Positions 1 through 12,779 are shown, numbered from the stretch's first letter. The stretch: 64,000 nucleotides of DNA from Gordionus sp. m RMFG-2023 (GCF_954871325.1 NC_088779.1:30397752-30461751), one strand, 5' to 3'. Numbers and translations are program-made. The notes: a model not told the origin generated them from the sequence alone.

Positions 1-600
<600 letters not shown>

Positions 601-2544
601 TTTATGGTTTAATATGTTTTCAAGAAGACCCTTATTTTGGGGTTTATGGGAAACGAACAAGTCGCGGCATTACTATGTAGCATAGTATTATTATTTGAAA
701 AATCTATACATTTCCTATACTTTTATTTTAAAATTTAGTTTAATTACCAATAATCTCTATTTATTTTATTTTAATGTATTACTTACACTTATAAAATATG
801 CAAATAGGTATATAATATAGGCATAATAACTGTAGTAATGTTTATTGTATTACAAGTAGAAAAATGTAATGTAAATTATAAAACAATAATAAGGAATTGT
901 AGTCTAGAAAAACTAGAAATAAATTGTATATAATATTGTGATATATAAGAAAGCATTGTAATATTAGTAAAAATATTACAGATTAAATATTAAATTTAAA
1001 TAACAAATTTTAAACATAGCTAACATATTGTTTTTAAAAAAAATACAGGGCATTTATTTATCTTATAGGTGACGGGTGAGGCAAAATAATTTGGTCTCCA
1101 AACCAGGCCCCTCAAAAAAAAAAATTTCCCTCCAAATTTGAAAATAAATATTTCTTTTTATTTAAAGATTAAATCTAAAATAAAAGTAAAAATGCAACAA
1201 AATAAATATAGAAAACATTATTTATTTAATTTATACAAATTTAAAAAACAAGTTGTGAAAACATGACCATAATTTTTATTATATTTTTTTTGTAGAGAAA
1301 TCCAAGAATATTTAATAGGAATCATTAATTCACAATGTCTTTCTGCTGAAATCATTACTAATTTCAAAACAACTTATTGAATTAAATGTCAATTCATAGA
1401 ATATAATAAACGAGGCATATGATGTGCAAACGTCATGTCTGGCCGAAATGGAAAAGTACAAACCCTGCTTCAAAAAAACCCTAACAAAAGTAAAGTGTTT
1501 CAAGATTTCAATTTGAGTTTTTTTGTTTGAGAGAGGCAAATAAAGTTTTTCAAATGCACATTGAAACATAGGATGTTAAGCTCTTTATATGGCTGGAAAC
1601 GGAGTCGTCGGAACCTTGGAGAACTAACGTAATCCAAGATAGTTTAGCCGTATCTAGAAGTGGATCGTGTTTAACTCAGTAAGCGACAAAATGAGTCAAA
1701 TTATGCTGGATGAAAGGAAACAAGCAATTGCCATTTCCGGGGGGGGGAGGTGAAAATCCAAACCTCTCTTTGAAAGCTGACAAAATGGACCAATTAAAAT
1801 AAGAAAGCTTTAGGACTACTAGAAAGGATTTGATGAAATGTTTAAATTTTATTAAAAACTTATAAGGCCAAGGAAGATTTAAAGATGTGGAAGAATTTCG
1901 GTAAAGAAAAAGCATTTTTAGGTCATGAAGATTTCTTTAGCGATTAAAAAGTGAATCAAAAAAATTTTGACAAAAGGAATTTGAAAACCAGATAGGAGAG
2001 CCTAAATAACAGTTCCTCTTGGGGAACGAATTTAAAGTCTGGGGGAGGGAATGTCCTCATTGTTGATGAAGGATATTTCAAGCATTTTTTTTTATTTAAG
2101 GAAAGATCAATTTTAAGAAACTTCCATCTCAACGTACTAGAGTCCCCAAAAATCTATTTGGAATCATCCTTTAGATTTTTGATCAAATCATGAATACATA
2201 CATACAAAGAGCAAGGGACCTACTGAATCGCCGCTGCATCCCTTCCTGAAGGGTACGGAAAACTTTTTAAATTTGAGTAACGAGGGAAATCAGAAAATTC
2301 TCATATTTGGGTTGTCGTTAAATGATATATTGGTTGCAATTGCTATAATTTACTTTAATTATTTGTTTAATACATAAATGTTTAGACATAAATTATCACA
2401 AATAACAATGATTTATTTATATTGCATTAAAATATAAACAAATGTATACCACTTACTTATTTCAACACTTTTTCTGTTAATAACTGAAAAAAATAATCAT
2501 TAATTTATAGTTTTAAAGTAAAGTTTAAATAGCATTTAAATGAT
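601..2544. other. Intergenic, AT-rich; unassigned less AT-rich patch at 1580-2240
   Basis: Mostly AT-rich DNA. Between 1580 and 2240 base composition is more balanced, and the plus strand has several stop-free segments (for example MSQIMLDERKQAIAIS near 1690 and SSSWGTNLKSGGGNVLIVDE near 2015) that look like decayed coding sequence. No family was recognised and no splice model holds them together. A run of nine G lies at 1740. Confidence 0.4.
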
Positions 2545-2765
2545 ATATTAGCTGAAACACGAACCGTAAAATGCCAAATACCGTATAATTTTTTAAAATC
2601 CGACCCAATTTTTTACGATAAACCCGGGATCGTAAAATTTTTAGTATTCGGGCCGGGCTTGAAAATATAAAACTTGGACCGGGCAAAAAAAATTTACAGG
2701 GCCGGGCCATGCAATCGGTACTTCCGCAGGTCCCTGCCTTTTCCCCAAAAAATTGCAGGAACATT
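2545..2765. repeat. GGCCCGG-type non-autonomous repeat, degraded copy
   Basis: A GC-rich island in AT-rich DNA with several CGGGCCGGGC motifs and one end resembling GGTACC...TGCAGAT seen in other copies (36326, 39489, 40105, 56592, 57490). It is probably a hAT-like MITE relic. The open frame across it on the minus strand has no recognisable product. Confidence 0.5.
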
Positions 2766-2789
2766 TACCAGGGAGTCGTTAAAAAGATT

Positions 2790-3001
2790 TTAAAATATGT
2801 TTAAATATATCAAAGCTCTAAATCGGAAAATAAACCCCACTTTCAAGCACCCGATAAATTCAGCATTAGAATAGGATCTGATGGTGAGGATGATGGTGTT
2901 GTCATGATCGGCCAAAGATATCGTAACAAAGCCATTTTGGATGTAATCCATAATTATTTTGTCATGTTTAGATTCATTCTCAATTTCGATGATGCTCTTT
3001 G
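2790..3001 (-). CDS. Candidate exon of an unidentified gene
   Basis: After a possible acceptor (ccaag at 3002-3006), the minus strand is open for 70 codons to a stop at 2790-2792, with balanced composition (segments include KSIIEIENESKHDKIIMDYI and NGFVTISLADHDNTIILT). This is unlike the surrounding AT-rich translations, which are dominated by F, K, N and I. A possible donor (AAA|gtgggg) lies at 2840. The start phase (two bases) fits the upstream candidate exon 3191-3269. I recognise no family. It could be a host exon or part of a decayed element. Confidence 0.35.
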
Positions 3002-3190
3002 CTTGGTAAAAGTAAATAGGCGTTAATTTATAAAAAAAAATATATAGAACAGTGCATCAAGACACGATATATTTTACTTTGCTATTTAAAATATCATTTT
3101 ATTGTATCACGTTATTACAAGCCCGCTAAAATATCAATCAATAATCAAATTTCATGCGAATCCGACACTTGTTCACATGATCAAAGATAC

Positions 3191-3269
3191 CCGGATCAGA
3201 CTCCATTGGTGCAAATGGCAAAATGGGCACGTCCAGAGATGAGGGGAAATAACGAAAATTTTGATCTTT
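3191..3269 (-). CDS. Candidate upstream exon of the same unidentified gene
   Basis: It begins after a ctag acceptor and ends before gtatct with phase 1, matching the two-base start of the exon at 3001. The translation includes FRYFPSSLDVPILPFAPMES, protein-like in composition. The reading frame stays open for 17 codons past the proposed donor before a TGA, so the donor is not certain. Joining the two gives about 80 residues with a 189-bp intron. Function unknown. Confidence 0.3.
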
Positions 3270-4376
3270 CTAGGGATACTGACCCCAAGAATATCTCATT
3301 GTTGCCCTAGGCCCTATAAATTAGATTTTGTACCTATCGCTATCAAAACTTATGCATCCGTTGTTTATATAATTTTATTTATTTTTATTTTTTTTTGTTT
3401 ACCTAACTAATTTCATTAACGTATATTATCTTATTTAATTTACATAAAACCTAATTAAAAATATTAATAATTTATAAATTTATAATTAATTTTATAATTA
3501 AAAATAAAATTCTATAATTGAGTTCCCAAAAAGGAACCATAATTGTGTCTAAAAATTTCTATTCGAATTTTTTGTCGAATAAAAAGGAATTCTCTCGGTT
3601 CATTTGTCCAAATAATATTTTACTTGATTTTAACGTTTGTTTAGTTACATTCTTTTTATCCTCACATAATACTTCCTTCGTATTTAATTTCATACTCGCG
3701 TTATAAAAAAATTTAATATCTTATGTGATTTTAATTATTATTCAATTTTTTCGAATATGTATCTATTTTTAAGTATACATAATATTATATAAGTTTTCGC
3801 GTATCCACATATTTTCTAAAAAAAATTAACAAATTCATTGAAAGTTTTATGCACTCAATTTTTCCACACCTCGATTCTAGATTATATAGATATCAACTCT
3901 TCTCTTCTCTTCTCTTCTCTTCTCTTCAATAGTTTTTTTCAAAATATTTATCGTGCAATTTATTGGATCAAAACGATTTTTCTAATTAATATATTTAAAA
4001 AAAAATATTTTTTAAAAAAATTTCTTATATATAAAATCACTTCGTTATTGTATTTTTATCATTTATAAAAATTTGGTATCGAAAATCAATAAAAAAAAAT
4101 GGATAAATATTAGAGGGTTCTCAATTTTATAAAATATATATATAACTTTTATTTTATTTAAAGTGATAACAATAAAGATCAAAATGCTAAAATCAACAAT
4201 TATTTTTTCGAACAACTTGAAAAAACTGGCACTATTTGATATTCATCTTAACGTAGGCTTCAACTAAAGCTAATATAGGGTTGATTTTTCCACTTCCGCA
4301 GATCTAATAGAAAAAAAAATAATGAAATATTTTGTTATAAATTTATCGCATCATTATCAATATATATGATTATGTA
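3270..4376. other. AT-rich intergenic DNA
   Basis: No gene is recognised. A short pyrimidine pentanucleotide repeat (TCTCT-type) lies at 3898-3927. The open frames here are short, hydrophobic and AT-driven. Confidence 0.6.
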
Positions 4377-4384
4377 GTTACAAG
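4377..4384. repeat. hAT target-site duplication, left (GTTACAAG)
   Basis: This 8-bp sequence is repeated exactly at 7151-7158, directly flanking the element ends tagggctggga and cccagcccta. Eight base pairs is the hAT signature. Confidence 0.93.
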
Positions 4385-7150
4385 TAGGGCTGGGAACCAA
4401 TAGTAAAAACCCAATATTAACAAAATATTGTATTGGTATTGGTATTGGGTCTAAAATATTGGTATTGGTTTAAACAATATTTTCTATTTCTTGTATTGGT
4501 ATTGCTATTGGTATTGGTTTATATTGGTAACTATTGGTTTATATTGGTATTGGTTTAAATTCAAATTACTAATTAAAAGAATAGAAATAGTGATTATAAA
4601 ACCCTTAATTTCTAATTTTAAATAAACATGGGAAAAAAAATCATGATACCATAAAATCAGGGCTAAGAACCAACTCTCAAAATTTTACTGAATTCAAATT
4701 CTTTTTTTAAACTAGGAATTTATTAGGTGATGTGAATATAAAAAATTTTGTTTTAATCATGTATTTTTTGTATCAACAATAATAAACGTATTGATTTTGA
4801 ACCATTTTATTTATCACAAAGAACATAGCAAAATAAGTAAACTAAAAATGTAACATAACTGTCTATTTATACAAAATATAATGCAAAAGAATGATATAAT
4901 TTTAATATAAGAAGAGGAAATAATTTTATGTATTTAAGAAGAATCTTGCATGCGCATCGAACTTTTTAGGCACAGGCAAGCTTGTATAGTATGCTCATTT
5001 AGTGAACAACGTTGGTCTGTTATAACATACCGTCCTTCTGAAAAAGCCCTTTCAGAGCTAGATGAGGTGGCCGGAATTGCTAGATAATCTCTGGCAATTT
5101 TTGATAATACTGGATATCTATTTTTATTTAATTCTAATGGATTTGTATCATTGGAAATTGTGGCTTCATCTACGTGTTTACTTATTTCTAAGTTGTTATT
5201 ATTATGAGGTTTCACCTGATAAATTTTGTCATAAAAGGACAATTTTTTGTTATTTTGTGCTTCATTTGTAAGTTCCGCTGAATTGTTATTATTTATTTTA
5301 TAAATATTGTATTCATTAGTAAGATATCCAATAAGAGTTTGCATATTATTATACTTTAATAAATGACTTGATAGTTTAAATCTTGGGTCAATCATTGTTG
5401 AAATAATAAAGAGGTGTTTATTATAATTATAGTATTTATTAAGTTTTGTTAAGGCATCTAAAGAAGCTGTCTTTAAAATAGAATTAGGATTATTATTATA
5501 ATTCTCCACATGCTCAAAAATACTGGAATATAAATGAATTATTGTTGAAATTGTTGGAGTATTAGCACATGAGGCCATCTCTGTAGCAATATCAAATGAT
5601 TCCAGAAATTCTCGGTATATTTCTATATTATTCTAGGCTAATGCACTAATATAATTTTCTTGATTGGTATTTTGTAAATGATTGGTATATGTTGTCAAAT
5701 AGGGTTTGGGCAATATTGCTCTATCAAGCATTTGGTATGTTGAATTCCAACGTGTTGGTATATCCAAAATTGGGTGAGGAAATTTTAAGTGTGGATTTTT
5801 TTCAAGATATATTTTTTCGAGTTTATTAAATTTAGATATAGAAAGTTTAAAAATTTTAAAAAAATTTCTTATTTTTTTTAACGTTGTATTTAAAGGTTCC
5901 AATGCAGCCATGACAGCCAAATGTATAATATAGCAAAAGCATTTGCACACATTATCAAAATTATCTTTTTGTTTTAAAATTTTTAGAAATGCTAAATTAT
6001 TACTTGCATTGTCTAATGTAATGTAAAAAAATCAATTTCAAATTTTACTTTTAATACAGAATTAAAAATATTAAAAATATTAATAGAATTATGTGCTGAT
6101 TTAAAAGGAATAAAATCTAATAAATGATTATTTAATTTAAAATCATTATCAATATAATGAATTGTTATGCCCATAAAGGGTATTTTATTTGGACAGGACC
6201 AAATGTCTATTGTTAAGGAAAATTTAGATGTAATGTTAGAAAGTACAGATTTTAAATTGATAAAAGAACTATGATAATGTTTCATAATTTCTATTTTTAG
6301 TGTTTTTTTAGAAACTAATGTTAGTGAAGGGTTACAATATGCTATTAAATTTTTAAAAGTGATATCCTCAACTATTGAAAAGGCTAAATTATTTTGAATG
6401 AAAAAGTTTATAATTAAATTATTTAAATTAGCTTTATTATTTATATTATTAAGTAAAAATGATTTTATTGTCTTAATTTTTTTACTGCCAATATTTATTT
6501 GCTCACATTTCTTATATAATGTTGGGTGGATGGATTTAAGATGTGTCCATAATCCTGAGGTTCCAAAATTGGGAAGTGATATTTTTTTTTAATATTTATT
6601 ACAAATTGCCTTTTTTTTTATTATCACAAGTAGTATAAAATTCCCATTTTTGCTGAATTTCGTCTTTTATTAGATATTGATAATTCTTCTTGTTCCTTAT
6701 CGCTATTATTATTAGTACCAACAGCATCTATATTTATTAACTCTATTTGGTCTTCATTTATTATAATATCCTAAATAAATAGATAAAATTGATAGATATC
6801 ATGTAAAAAATTTAATACCATAATAAAAATAAACTATAATTATAAATAACAGAAATATTGATATCACAGTAGTATTTGGAAGAAATAACAGATGTAATCA
6901 GTTTTTGCAATGAAAGTAAAAAAAATACCACGATATAATTATCCACGATAAACCCAAATAATTATGTTATTTTTAATATTGGTATTGGTATTGGTTAAAA
7001 TTGTATTTAAACAATATATCAAAACCAATATATTTAGGTAATTGGTATTGGTATTGGTTGTAAAAGCAATACCAATATTTAAATATATATTGGTTTATAT
7101 TGGTATTGGTATTGTAAACCAATATTATATTGGTATTGGTCCCAGCCCTA
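4385..7150 (-). mobile_element. hAT DNA transposon, complete ends, decayed transposase
   Basis: The 2766-bp element begins TAGGGCTGGGAACC and ends with its inverted match GGTCCCAGCCCTA, flanked by perfect 8-bp duplications. Subterminal zones (4395-4560 and 6975-7140) are dense in TATTGGTATTGG and its complement, likely transposase-binding repeats. The transposase lies on the minus strand, with a BED finger near 6500-6660 and the hAT body and dimerisation region at 4934-6285. The coding region is in several frames, so the copy is probably inactive, though the clean duplication and intact ends suggest it is not very old. Subterminal repeats of this density would let it be mobilised by a related transposase. 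Confidence 0.93.
4934..6660 (-). pseudogene. hAT transposase (BED finger + RNase H-like + dimerisation region), broken
   Basis: From 5' to 3' on the minus strand: about 6500-6660 gives a BED-type finger (KWEFYTTCDNKKK..., then GTSGLWTHLKSIHP); 6013-6285 and 5633-5950 give the central region, with LTIDIWS...GITIHYID matching the hAT 'DxW.S......GIT.H(Y/F)ID' motif around the first catalytic Asp, and LDIPTRWNSTYQMLDRAI matching the 'D..TRWNSTY.ML.R' motif; 4934-5578 gives the C-terminal dimerisation region with ATSSSSERAFSEGRYVITDQ. At least two frame changes separate the open blocks and the BED finger has no intact frame with the rest. It belongs to the Ac/hobo-like hAT group with BED fingers. 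Plain DNA-transposon gene, no host role implied. Confidence 0.88.
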
Positions 7151-7158
7151 GTTACAAG
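7151..7158. repeat. hAT target-site duplication, right (GTTACAAG)
   Basis: Exact partner of 4377-4384. Confidence 0.93.
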
Positions 7159-7394
7159 CTCTTTCCTCAAAGCCAAAAAAATGCAGATGCCGGATATATA
7201 TCAAAAATAAATATTTATTCCCATCTCTTTCTTTTTAAATATATAGTTAATTATCGCCATTCATTTACTAAGTTATTTTATCAATTAATTTCGATTTTAG
7301 GTCTTCCTCGGCGTAATATTTACCTATTATTTTTCAAAATTCTAGTCAAATAATAATTAAGGACATAAGAAATTTTTTTTAAACGTGACAAAAT

Positions 7395-7805
7395 TTTATA
7401 AAAGTTGCATGGGACCTGGTTTTTTGATCAGGCCTGGCTATGTTTGCAAAAAAAAATTACAGGCCAATATCTACCCCATAGTTATAATTAAAAAATTTCC
7501 AAGCATCTCTATTTTAAATTTTATTCAATAATATGATTTTTATCACAAATTTAAATTTTATTCTAAATATAAAATTAAAATTTAAGACATTATTATTATT
7601 AAATTACACAATAGAAATAAATGGCAAAATTTTGGGAAAGTTGCATGGGACGTGGTTTTTTGATCAGACCTAGCTGTGTCTGCAAAACAAAATTTTGAGA
7701 CCAATGTCTTAGCCCATATTTAAAATTCAACAATTTTGAAGCATCTCTATTTTTAAATTTTACCCAATATGATTCCTATCACAAATTTAAATTTGGATAT
7801 TTCTA
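7395..7805. repeat. Tandem duplication, about 236-bp unit, two diverged copies
   Basis: AAGTTGCATGGGACCTGG at 7402 recurs as AAGTTGCATGGGACGTGG at 7638, each followed by TTTTTTGATCAG(G/A)CCT and later by a matching ATCACAAATTTAAATTT segment. No coding content is seen. Confidence 0.75.
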
Positions 7806-8547
7806 AATACCCTTAATACTGACGACGAGTTACATTGCAACAATTTTATCTCTTTTTCTCCTAAATTTTAATATATAGCATATTTAGTATACCATCCCGT
7901 CATTTTTGACGGGTTATTAGCTAGTATTGTTATAAATATATTCAAATAATTAATTTTATTAATTAATGTGTCATATTACAATAAATTTAATTTTAAAATT
8001 AAACTTACTAATTTAAAATTTTGATTTAAATGTCTGATTCTGTATGCGTGTGGGTCTTTTTATGCAATTAAAAATTGATAAATAAAATTAAACAGATACA
8101 AAATCATAGGTGTAGCTTTGGTTTTGCTATGGGGAAAGCACTATAATGTAGAGTTTTCTTATTGTAGGCCGTTGGCTATGTTATATTTTTATAAAAATAA
8201 TTTTTGGATCTTCACTTTTTTTAAAAAAATTTTGAAATATAGTCGTTATTTAAAAAAATTAACTGGTGGTGATGTATATGGGGGGGGGGGGATGTTTATT
8301 AGTTTAGGATATTTGTGAGAACAGACAATTTGATAATTGGATTTTATCCCCCCCCCCTCCCTCCAGCTAAGCCTATGTGCAGAATTTAATATGAATTCTG
8401 ACTCATTATTTAATGAGTATATTAAAATAGAAATTGTACCATCTCTTTCTACAAGTATTACCAAACCAAAAAAACTTAAATGTCAAAATACCTTTGGCTA
8501 AGCTTTAAAAAGATTTTTTGAATTTCACATAGAGAAGGCTGGTTAGT
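7806..8547. other. AT-rich intergenic DNA with poly-G and poly-C tracts
   Basis: No gene recognised. A run of about ten G at 8281 and a C-rich run near 8349 face each other across about 60 bp. Confidence 0.5.
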
Positions 8548-8880
8548 GTAACATTTTGCGAGTTTTTGAAAGGATTGAGAGATTAGAACCGTTGTCAAAT
8601 AAAGAAAGGTAGAACTAAAATGATACTAACTCTTTATTAAATAATAAGTTAAAAATATAATCAAACTAAATTAATTAAAAAAAAATTAAAATAATAAAAA
8701 ATTAAAATAAAAAAATTAAGTTCGTAACATCATCATCTTTTACTATACAAATATCCTCGAATATATATACTTTTCTATCATATTCATTTACATAATGTTT
8801 AAAAGACAAACTGAAATAATCTTGAACTTTATTTAATCTGAATAATAAATCTTTTTTTATTCATTTTTCTTTAACTAATT
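8548..8880 (+). repeat. Left terminal inverted repeat of the PHD-OTU element
   Basis: Reverse complement of the right arm over roughly 330 bp with moderate divergence. The match fades near TTTCTTTAA(C/T)TAA at about 8880. Confidence 0.75.
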
Positions 8881-8939
8881 TGAATATTACAACAGTTAGT
8901 ACATACAATATTAATGATAAGTGCCTCTTATGTAGTGTG

Positions 8940-9060
8940 TTACATTAAATGGCCCGATTTGGGTAAAAAGGGTCCACATAATATTATTTTGCTAAAATCA
9001 TAATCGGCCCGTTTTTAAAAATTTCTATGCCTTCCAAAAAATATTGCAGCATTTTGGTCA
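8940..9060. repeat. GGCCCG-type relic
   Basis: ATGGCCCGATTTGGG near 8949 and ATCGGCCCG near 9003 resemble the ends of the GGCCCGG repeat family. Degraded; boundaries uncertain. Confidence 0.35.
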
Positions 9061-9774
9061 TCCAAAAGCCAAGCTATGGGAACATATCTCTGTACGATTA
9101 TTTTCTGATAACTTGTTTAAATAATTATACTTAATTATTAGGTATTGCAGGTAATAAGATTTTTGTTTAGCTAAATATTTAAAATTATCAAATTAAAATT
9201 AAACTAACTTTATAGTTACAATGACTTTGACTTGCTTCCCAAGGGAATATGTTCTTGTATTACATTAAAACTTAGTAAGAAACACAAGATGCCAACAAGA
9301 GCCTTTGAGAGAATGATCATTCTAAGAAACCATATAATATTGCCATATCAAAATGTCAACTTTTGTGGTATTTACAAAATAAATCTGGGTCATCATCTGA
9401 ACTAGTAAAAAAAGATTAATTATTACTTTTCATTAAATATATTGTTATACCTACTTACACCAAATGCTCCAGTATAACGTTTGCTCAGTCTAGGGAGGCT
9501 TATTTTTGAAGAGAAACGAGTGTCCTTTAGACAGAAATTTTGAAAATGGTTTATCGTTAAAGGCAAATAAAAATTTTCTAGCCCGAATTTTGATAAAAAT
9601 ATTGTGCATATATACATGATATTCTTATATTTTATTTGGTGTAAATATATTATATTCTTCAGATTTTTTTTCTTTTTAAATACCTTTGATTAAGATTCGT
9701 AAATAGTAATTTTTTTTTATAAATAAAAAATGATGCGCTATATAAAAGATTTATAAAGTAACTTATAATTAACT

Positions 9775-9868
9775 AGTTACTTTTGAAATATAGAAGTGTA
9801 AATTCGTAACTAGTTACATCTAAAAAACTGTAACTAGTATCTAGTACAACTTTTAACAACACTACTCA
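9775..9868. repeat. hAT-like terminal segment (TAACTAGTTAC motifs)
   Basis: Three close GTAACTAGT motifs end in AACTTTTAACAACACTA at 9850-9865, the inverted form of the TAGTGTTGTTAAA end seen in several hAT relics here. No partner end was found nearby. Confidence 0.45.
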
Positions 9869-10009
9869 TTAGTCCTTACTGTTTTTATTTCAAGTCATCT
9901 ACTTTTTAAGCCACAATCATCTTCCACACCTCAAAAAATAATTTTTCCTTAGATAATGCTACTTTTTTATGGAGGACAAGTGTTGTTAATGTCCTTTATC
10001 TTGGATCCA

Positions 10010-10120
10010 ACAGGCAGAAGGGTAAAAATATTTTATTTTTCGACTCATTTTGTGTAAACTTAAAGCATAAAATGAAAAAAATTTCAAGTTTTCCATCATT
10101 ATTTTTTGAGTTATGACCAA
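10010..10120 (-). repeat. Dispersed repeat copy (GTTTACACAAAATGAGTCG family)
   Basis: The reverse complement of this stretch matches 13722-13870 and, more weakly, 12890-13025. Shared blocks are TTTACACAAAATGAGTCG, AAAATAAAATATTTTTA and CATAACTC(C)AAAAAATAA. Three copies lie within 4 kb, two in opposite orientation. Confidence 0.75.
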
Positions 10121-10376
10121 ATAAGAAATCCTTCTCTTATATTTTTCACAATTTCTTAACGCACTATATTAACGATGAAGAATTACCATATTGTAAATAT
10201 TTGGCTGAGACTCTAGTAATTCGAAAATAATATGATTTTAAATTTGCTTTTCTTTAAAAAATAAAAATATATTCGATCCTCTCGGTTTTCCAGTCCAGGC
10301 TCTGCAATCATCCTCTAAGACTGATTTTTCGCTAACATTTAATATTTTAAATTTATTATTAATTAAAAAAACTTTA

Positions 10377-11879
10377 TTATTTTTTTACCCCATTGGATAT
10401 GAAATTCAATACTTTTATAGGATGTAAAAATAAAGCCATTAATTCATCAGTTTTTAAATATTTACCAAAATTATTAAAACCTTCCTCTGTCATAGAACTT
10501 TCTTCAATAGGGGTAGCTTTAATGTCTAAAGCTATTTTAGACTGATAAAGTGCTATAGATGTCGAAGGCTGATTGGAAAGATAAAGTGGTATGTATAAAT
10601 ATTCGGCAAAATTTTTAAATTGAGCTTCGATTGGATTTTTTAACTCTCCATATACAAAATTAGTAGGAAAAAATACTCTAGATGGAGAAGGTGTTCTAGA
10701 AAGTGAAAATACTCTAGATGGAGAAGGTGTTCTAGAAAGAGAAATTATTCTAGATGGAAAAGGTGTTCTATAAAGAGAAATTACTCTAGATGGAGAAGGT
10801 GTTTTAGAAAGTAGAAATACTCTAGATGGAGAAGGTGTTCTAGAAAGAGAAATTAGTCTAGATGGAGAAGGTGTTCTAGAAAGCTCTAGATAGAGAAGGT
10901 GTTCTAGAAAGAGAAATTAGTCTAGATGGAGAAGGTGTTCTAGAAAGCTCTAGATGGAGAAGGTGTTCTAGAAAGAGATAGTTTTATGGATTTCGATTTT
11001 ATTGGCTTTCCAAATCTACATATACAAATTTGGATGATGATGTCTTTCTTCTTTTGCAAATAGCAAAAATGATTTGGAAAAAAAGCAGCTAAATTTTTTG
11101 GGTATGTCATGCAAGTCCACATTATATTAATACCAGAAGACACTTGACATCATGTCCTTTTATATATTTGGTGTATGGACTATGTCCTATCCCAACACCT
11201 GGTTAACAATAAGACATGAAAGGTAGTTTTAAAGCTGCACTCGTTGCATAAAGATGCAAGAGCTGGGAAAATCTATTTATGTTCAAAACATCCCTTAAAA
11301 TATTGATATAGTTGGCAGATATACAATTTGTTCCTCAATTACTGTTTTATTTTTATTATAAAATTTTGGAATTATGTCATAAAAATTTTTTATTTATTAT
11401 TATTTCAATGCTTGTTAGAAGATGAATGTATAAATGCTCATCTTCGTGTCCATAAAGTGCTAAAGACACAGAGCGATAAAAACAGTTACCATCGCCGATA
11501 GCTAATCTTGGGGAGTAATTGAGTTAATATTTGGGGTTGAAAAGCTTTTACAATTTTAAATAAAATAATATCTTCATCACCTATTAATTTATTTTTTAAA
11601 TATTTTTCAGAAACTTTATAATGTATATTTCTACTAATCTTAACTCATTTAAAGCAAAATTGATATCGCTATTTTTAATTAGTCTAGGCATAAAGCATCA
11701 TCTATGACATAACATAATGAGCATATAAAACTTTCTTTACAACTTGCCCAATCTTTCATCATTTTTGTAGATAATTTAGGGATGCATTTAGCATGAATCC
11801 ATCTTCGACAAAAATCACAAAAAATTCCAGAATCAGTCATTCCAACAATTAAATTACATATATTACACAAATCAGACAT
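10377..11879 (-). pseudogene. Decayed PHD finger-OTU protease protein with SRTPSPSR repeats
   Basis: At 11679-11879 the first 66 residues form a canonical C4HC3 PHD finger (C5, C8, C21, C24, H29, C32, C53, C56), which in this family binds histone H3 tails or other small partners. Further along, about 11395-11527 gives AIGDGNCFYRSVSLALYG, the OTU deubiquitinase motif with the catalytic Cys. About 11085-11143 gives FFPNHFCYL, matching the OTU 'NHF' catalytic-His segment. Then come about eight copies of a 12-residue unit (LISLSRTPSPSR, 10678-10985), an RS/SP-rich linker. The last block, about 100 residues (10377-10680), contains LKNPIEAQFKNFAEYLYIPL and matches nothing I recognise. The gene is broken. 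OTU-bearing proteins of this type are known from mobile elements and the vertnin group; the assignment to an element rests on the flanking inverted arms. Confidence 0.6.
10678..10985 (-). repeat. 36-bp coding minisatellite (LISLSRTPSPSR)
   Basis: Roughly eight head-to-tail copies of a 36-bp unit containing TCTAGATGGAGAAGGTGTTC on the plus strand. Some copies are shortened. On the minus strand the unit encodes a 12-residue Ser/Arg/Pro repeat, in frame with the OTU protein remnant. Confidence 0.9.
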
Positions 11880-11934
11880 TGATAATAACTTTAAAAAAAT
11901 TGTGCAGAATACAAATACAAATATTTTATTAAAA

Positions 11935-12345
11935 TTTTATATAAAATTGATAAATTTTAAAATATTTCCAAGGCCCGAACCAACCTAGCCTTAATTTTTT
12001 TTAAAAAGTATAGCTAGCCAGACCCAAATTTTTAAATATATATAAGTTAATTTAATATTCAAAATAAAAGATAGATCTTATATTGCTATAAATAATATTT
12101 GACGTAAAAAATTGTATATAAAATTGATAAATTTTAAAATATTTCCAAGGCCCGAACCAACCTAGCCTTAATTTTTTTAAAAAAGTATAGCTAGCCAGAC
12201 CCAAATTTTTAAATATAAAGTTAATTTAATATTCAAAATAAAAGATAGATCTTATATTGCTATAAATAATATTTGACGTAAAAAATTGTATATAAAATTG
12301 ATAAATTTTAAAATATTTCCAAGGCCCGAACCAACCTCACATAAT
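11935..12345. repeat. Tandem repeat, about 175-bp unit, 2.3 copies
   Basis: AAGGCCCGAACCAACCT recurs at 11970, 12147 and 12321 (spacing 177 and 174). The intervening sequence, including TAGCTAGCCAGACCCAAA and AAAAGATAGATCTTATATTG, is nearly identical between the first two copies. Non-coding. The near-identity suggests recent duplication. Confidence 0.92.
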
Positions 12346-12779
12346 TAGTAAAAATTTTTTACCTTATATGGTTGAGAATTTAGAATATTATCTAAGATAT
12401 TCCGAGTACCGTTTTATGTGATGTAATATACATTACATATTTACTAATTTTATAAAAATAATTATGTTTTTGAAACTTTGAAATTTGTACCTGAAGTCCT
12501 ACTTCCGTTTAATTTATCAACTAACTTTATTTAAAAACCATATGCAACATAATTATGTAAGTCGTTTATAATCTAAACTAAATTATTGATTAAATTTGAC
12601 CGTAAGCAGATTCATACAAAAACATTTGCAGGAATGAAGACAAAAAAGAATTGTTCCATCCTTCTTATCCTAATATACCCAAGGTACAAAATAATAAATA
12701 AATGAGTGAATAAGAAGTTTGGAATATGATATAGGTAACATTTAAGCCGTAATTGTTAGACTTATTTATGAAATAAATA

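Noticed and set aside
5062-5271. 69-residue plus-strand frame
   Set aside because: Shadow of the hAT transposase on the minus strand.
6398-6592. 64-residue plus-strand frame
   Set aside because: Antisense to the BED finger region of the hAT element.
6973-7353. Frames rich in QYQYQ or VLVLV
   Set aside because: Translations of the TATTGG subterminal repeats of the hAT element.
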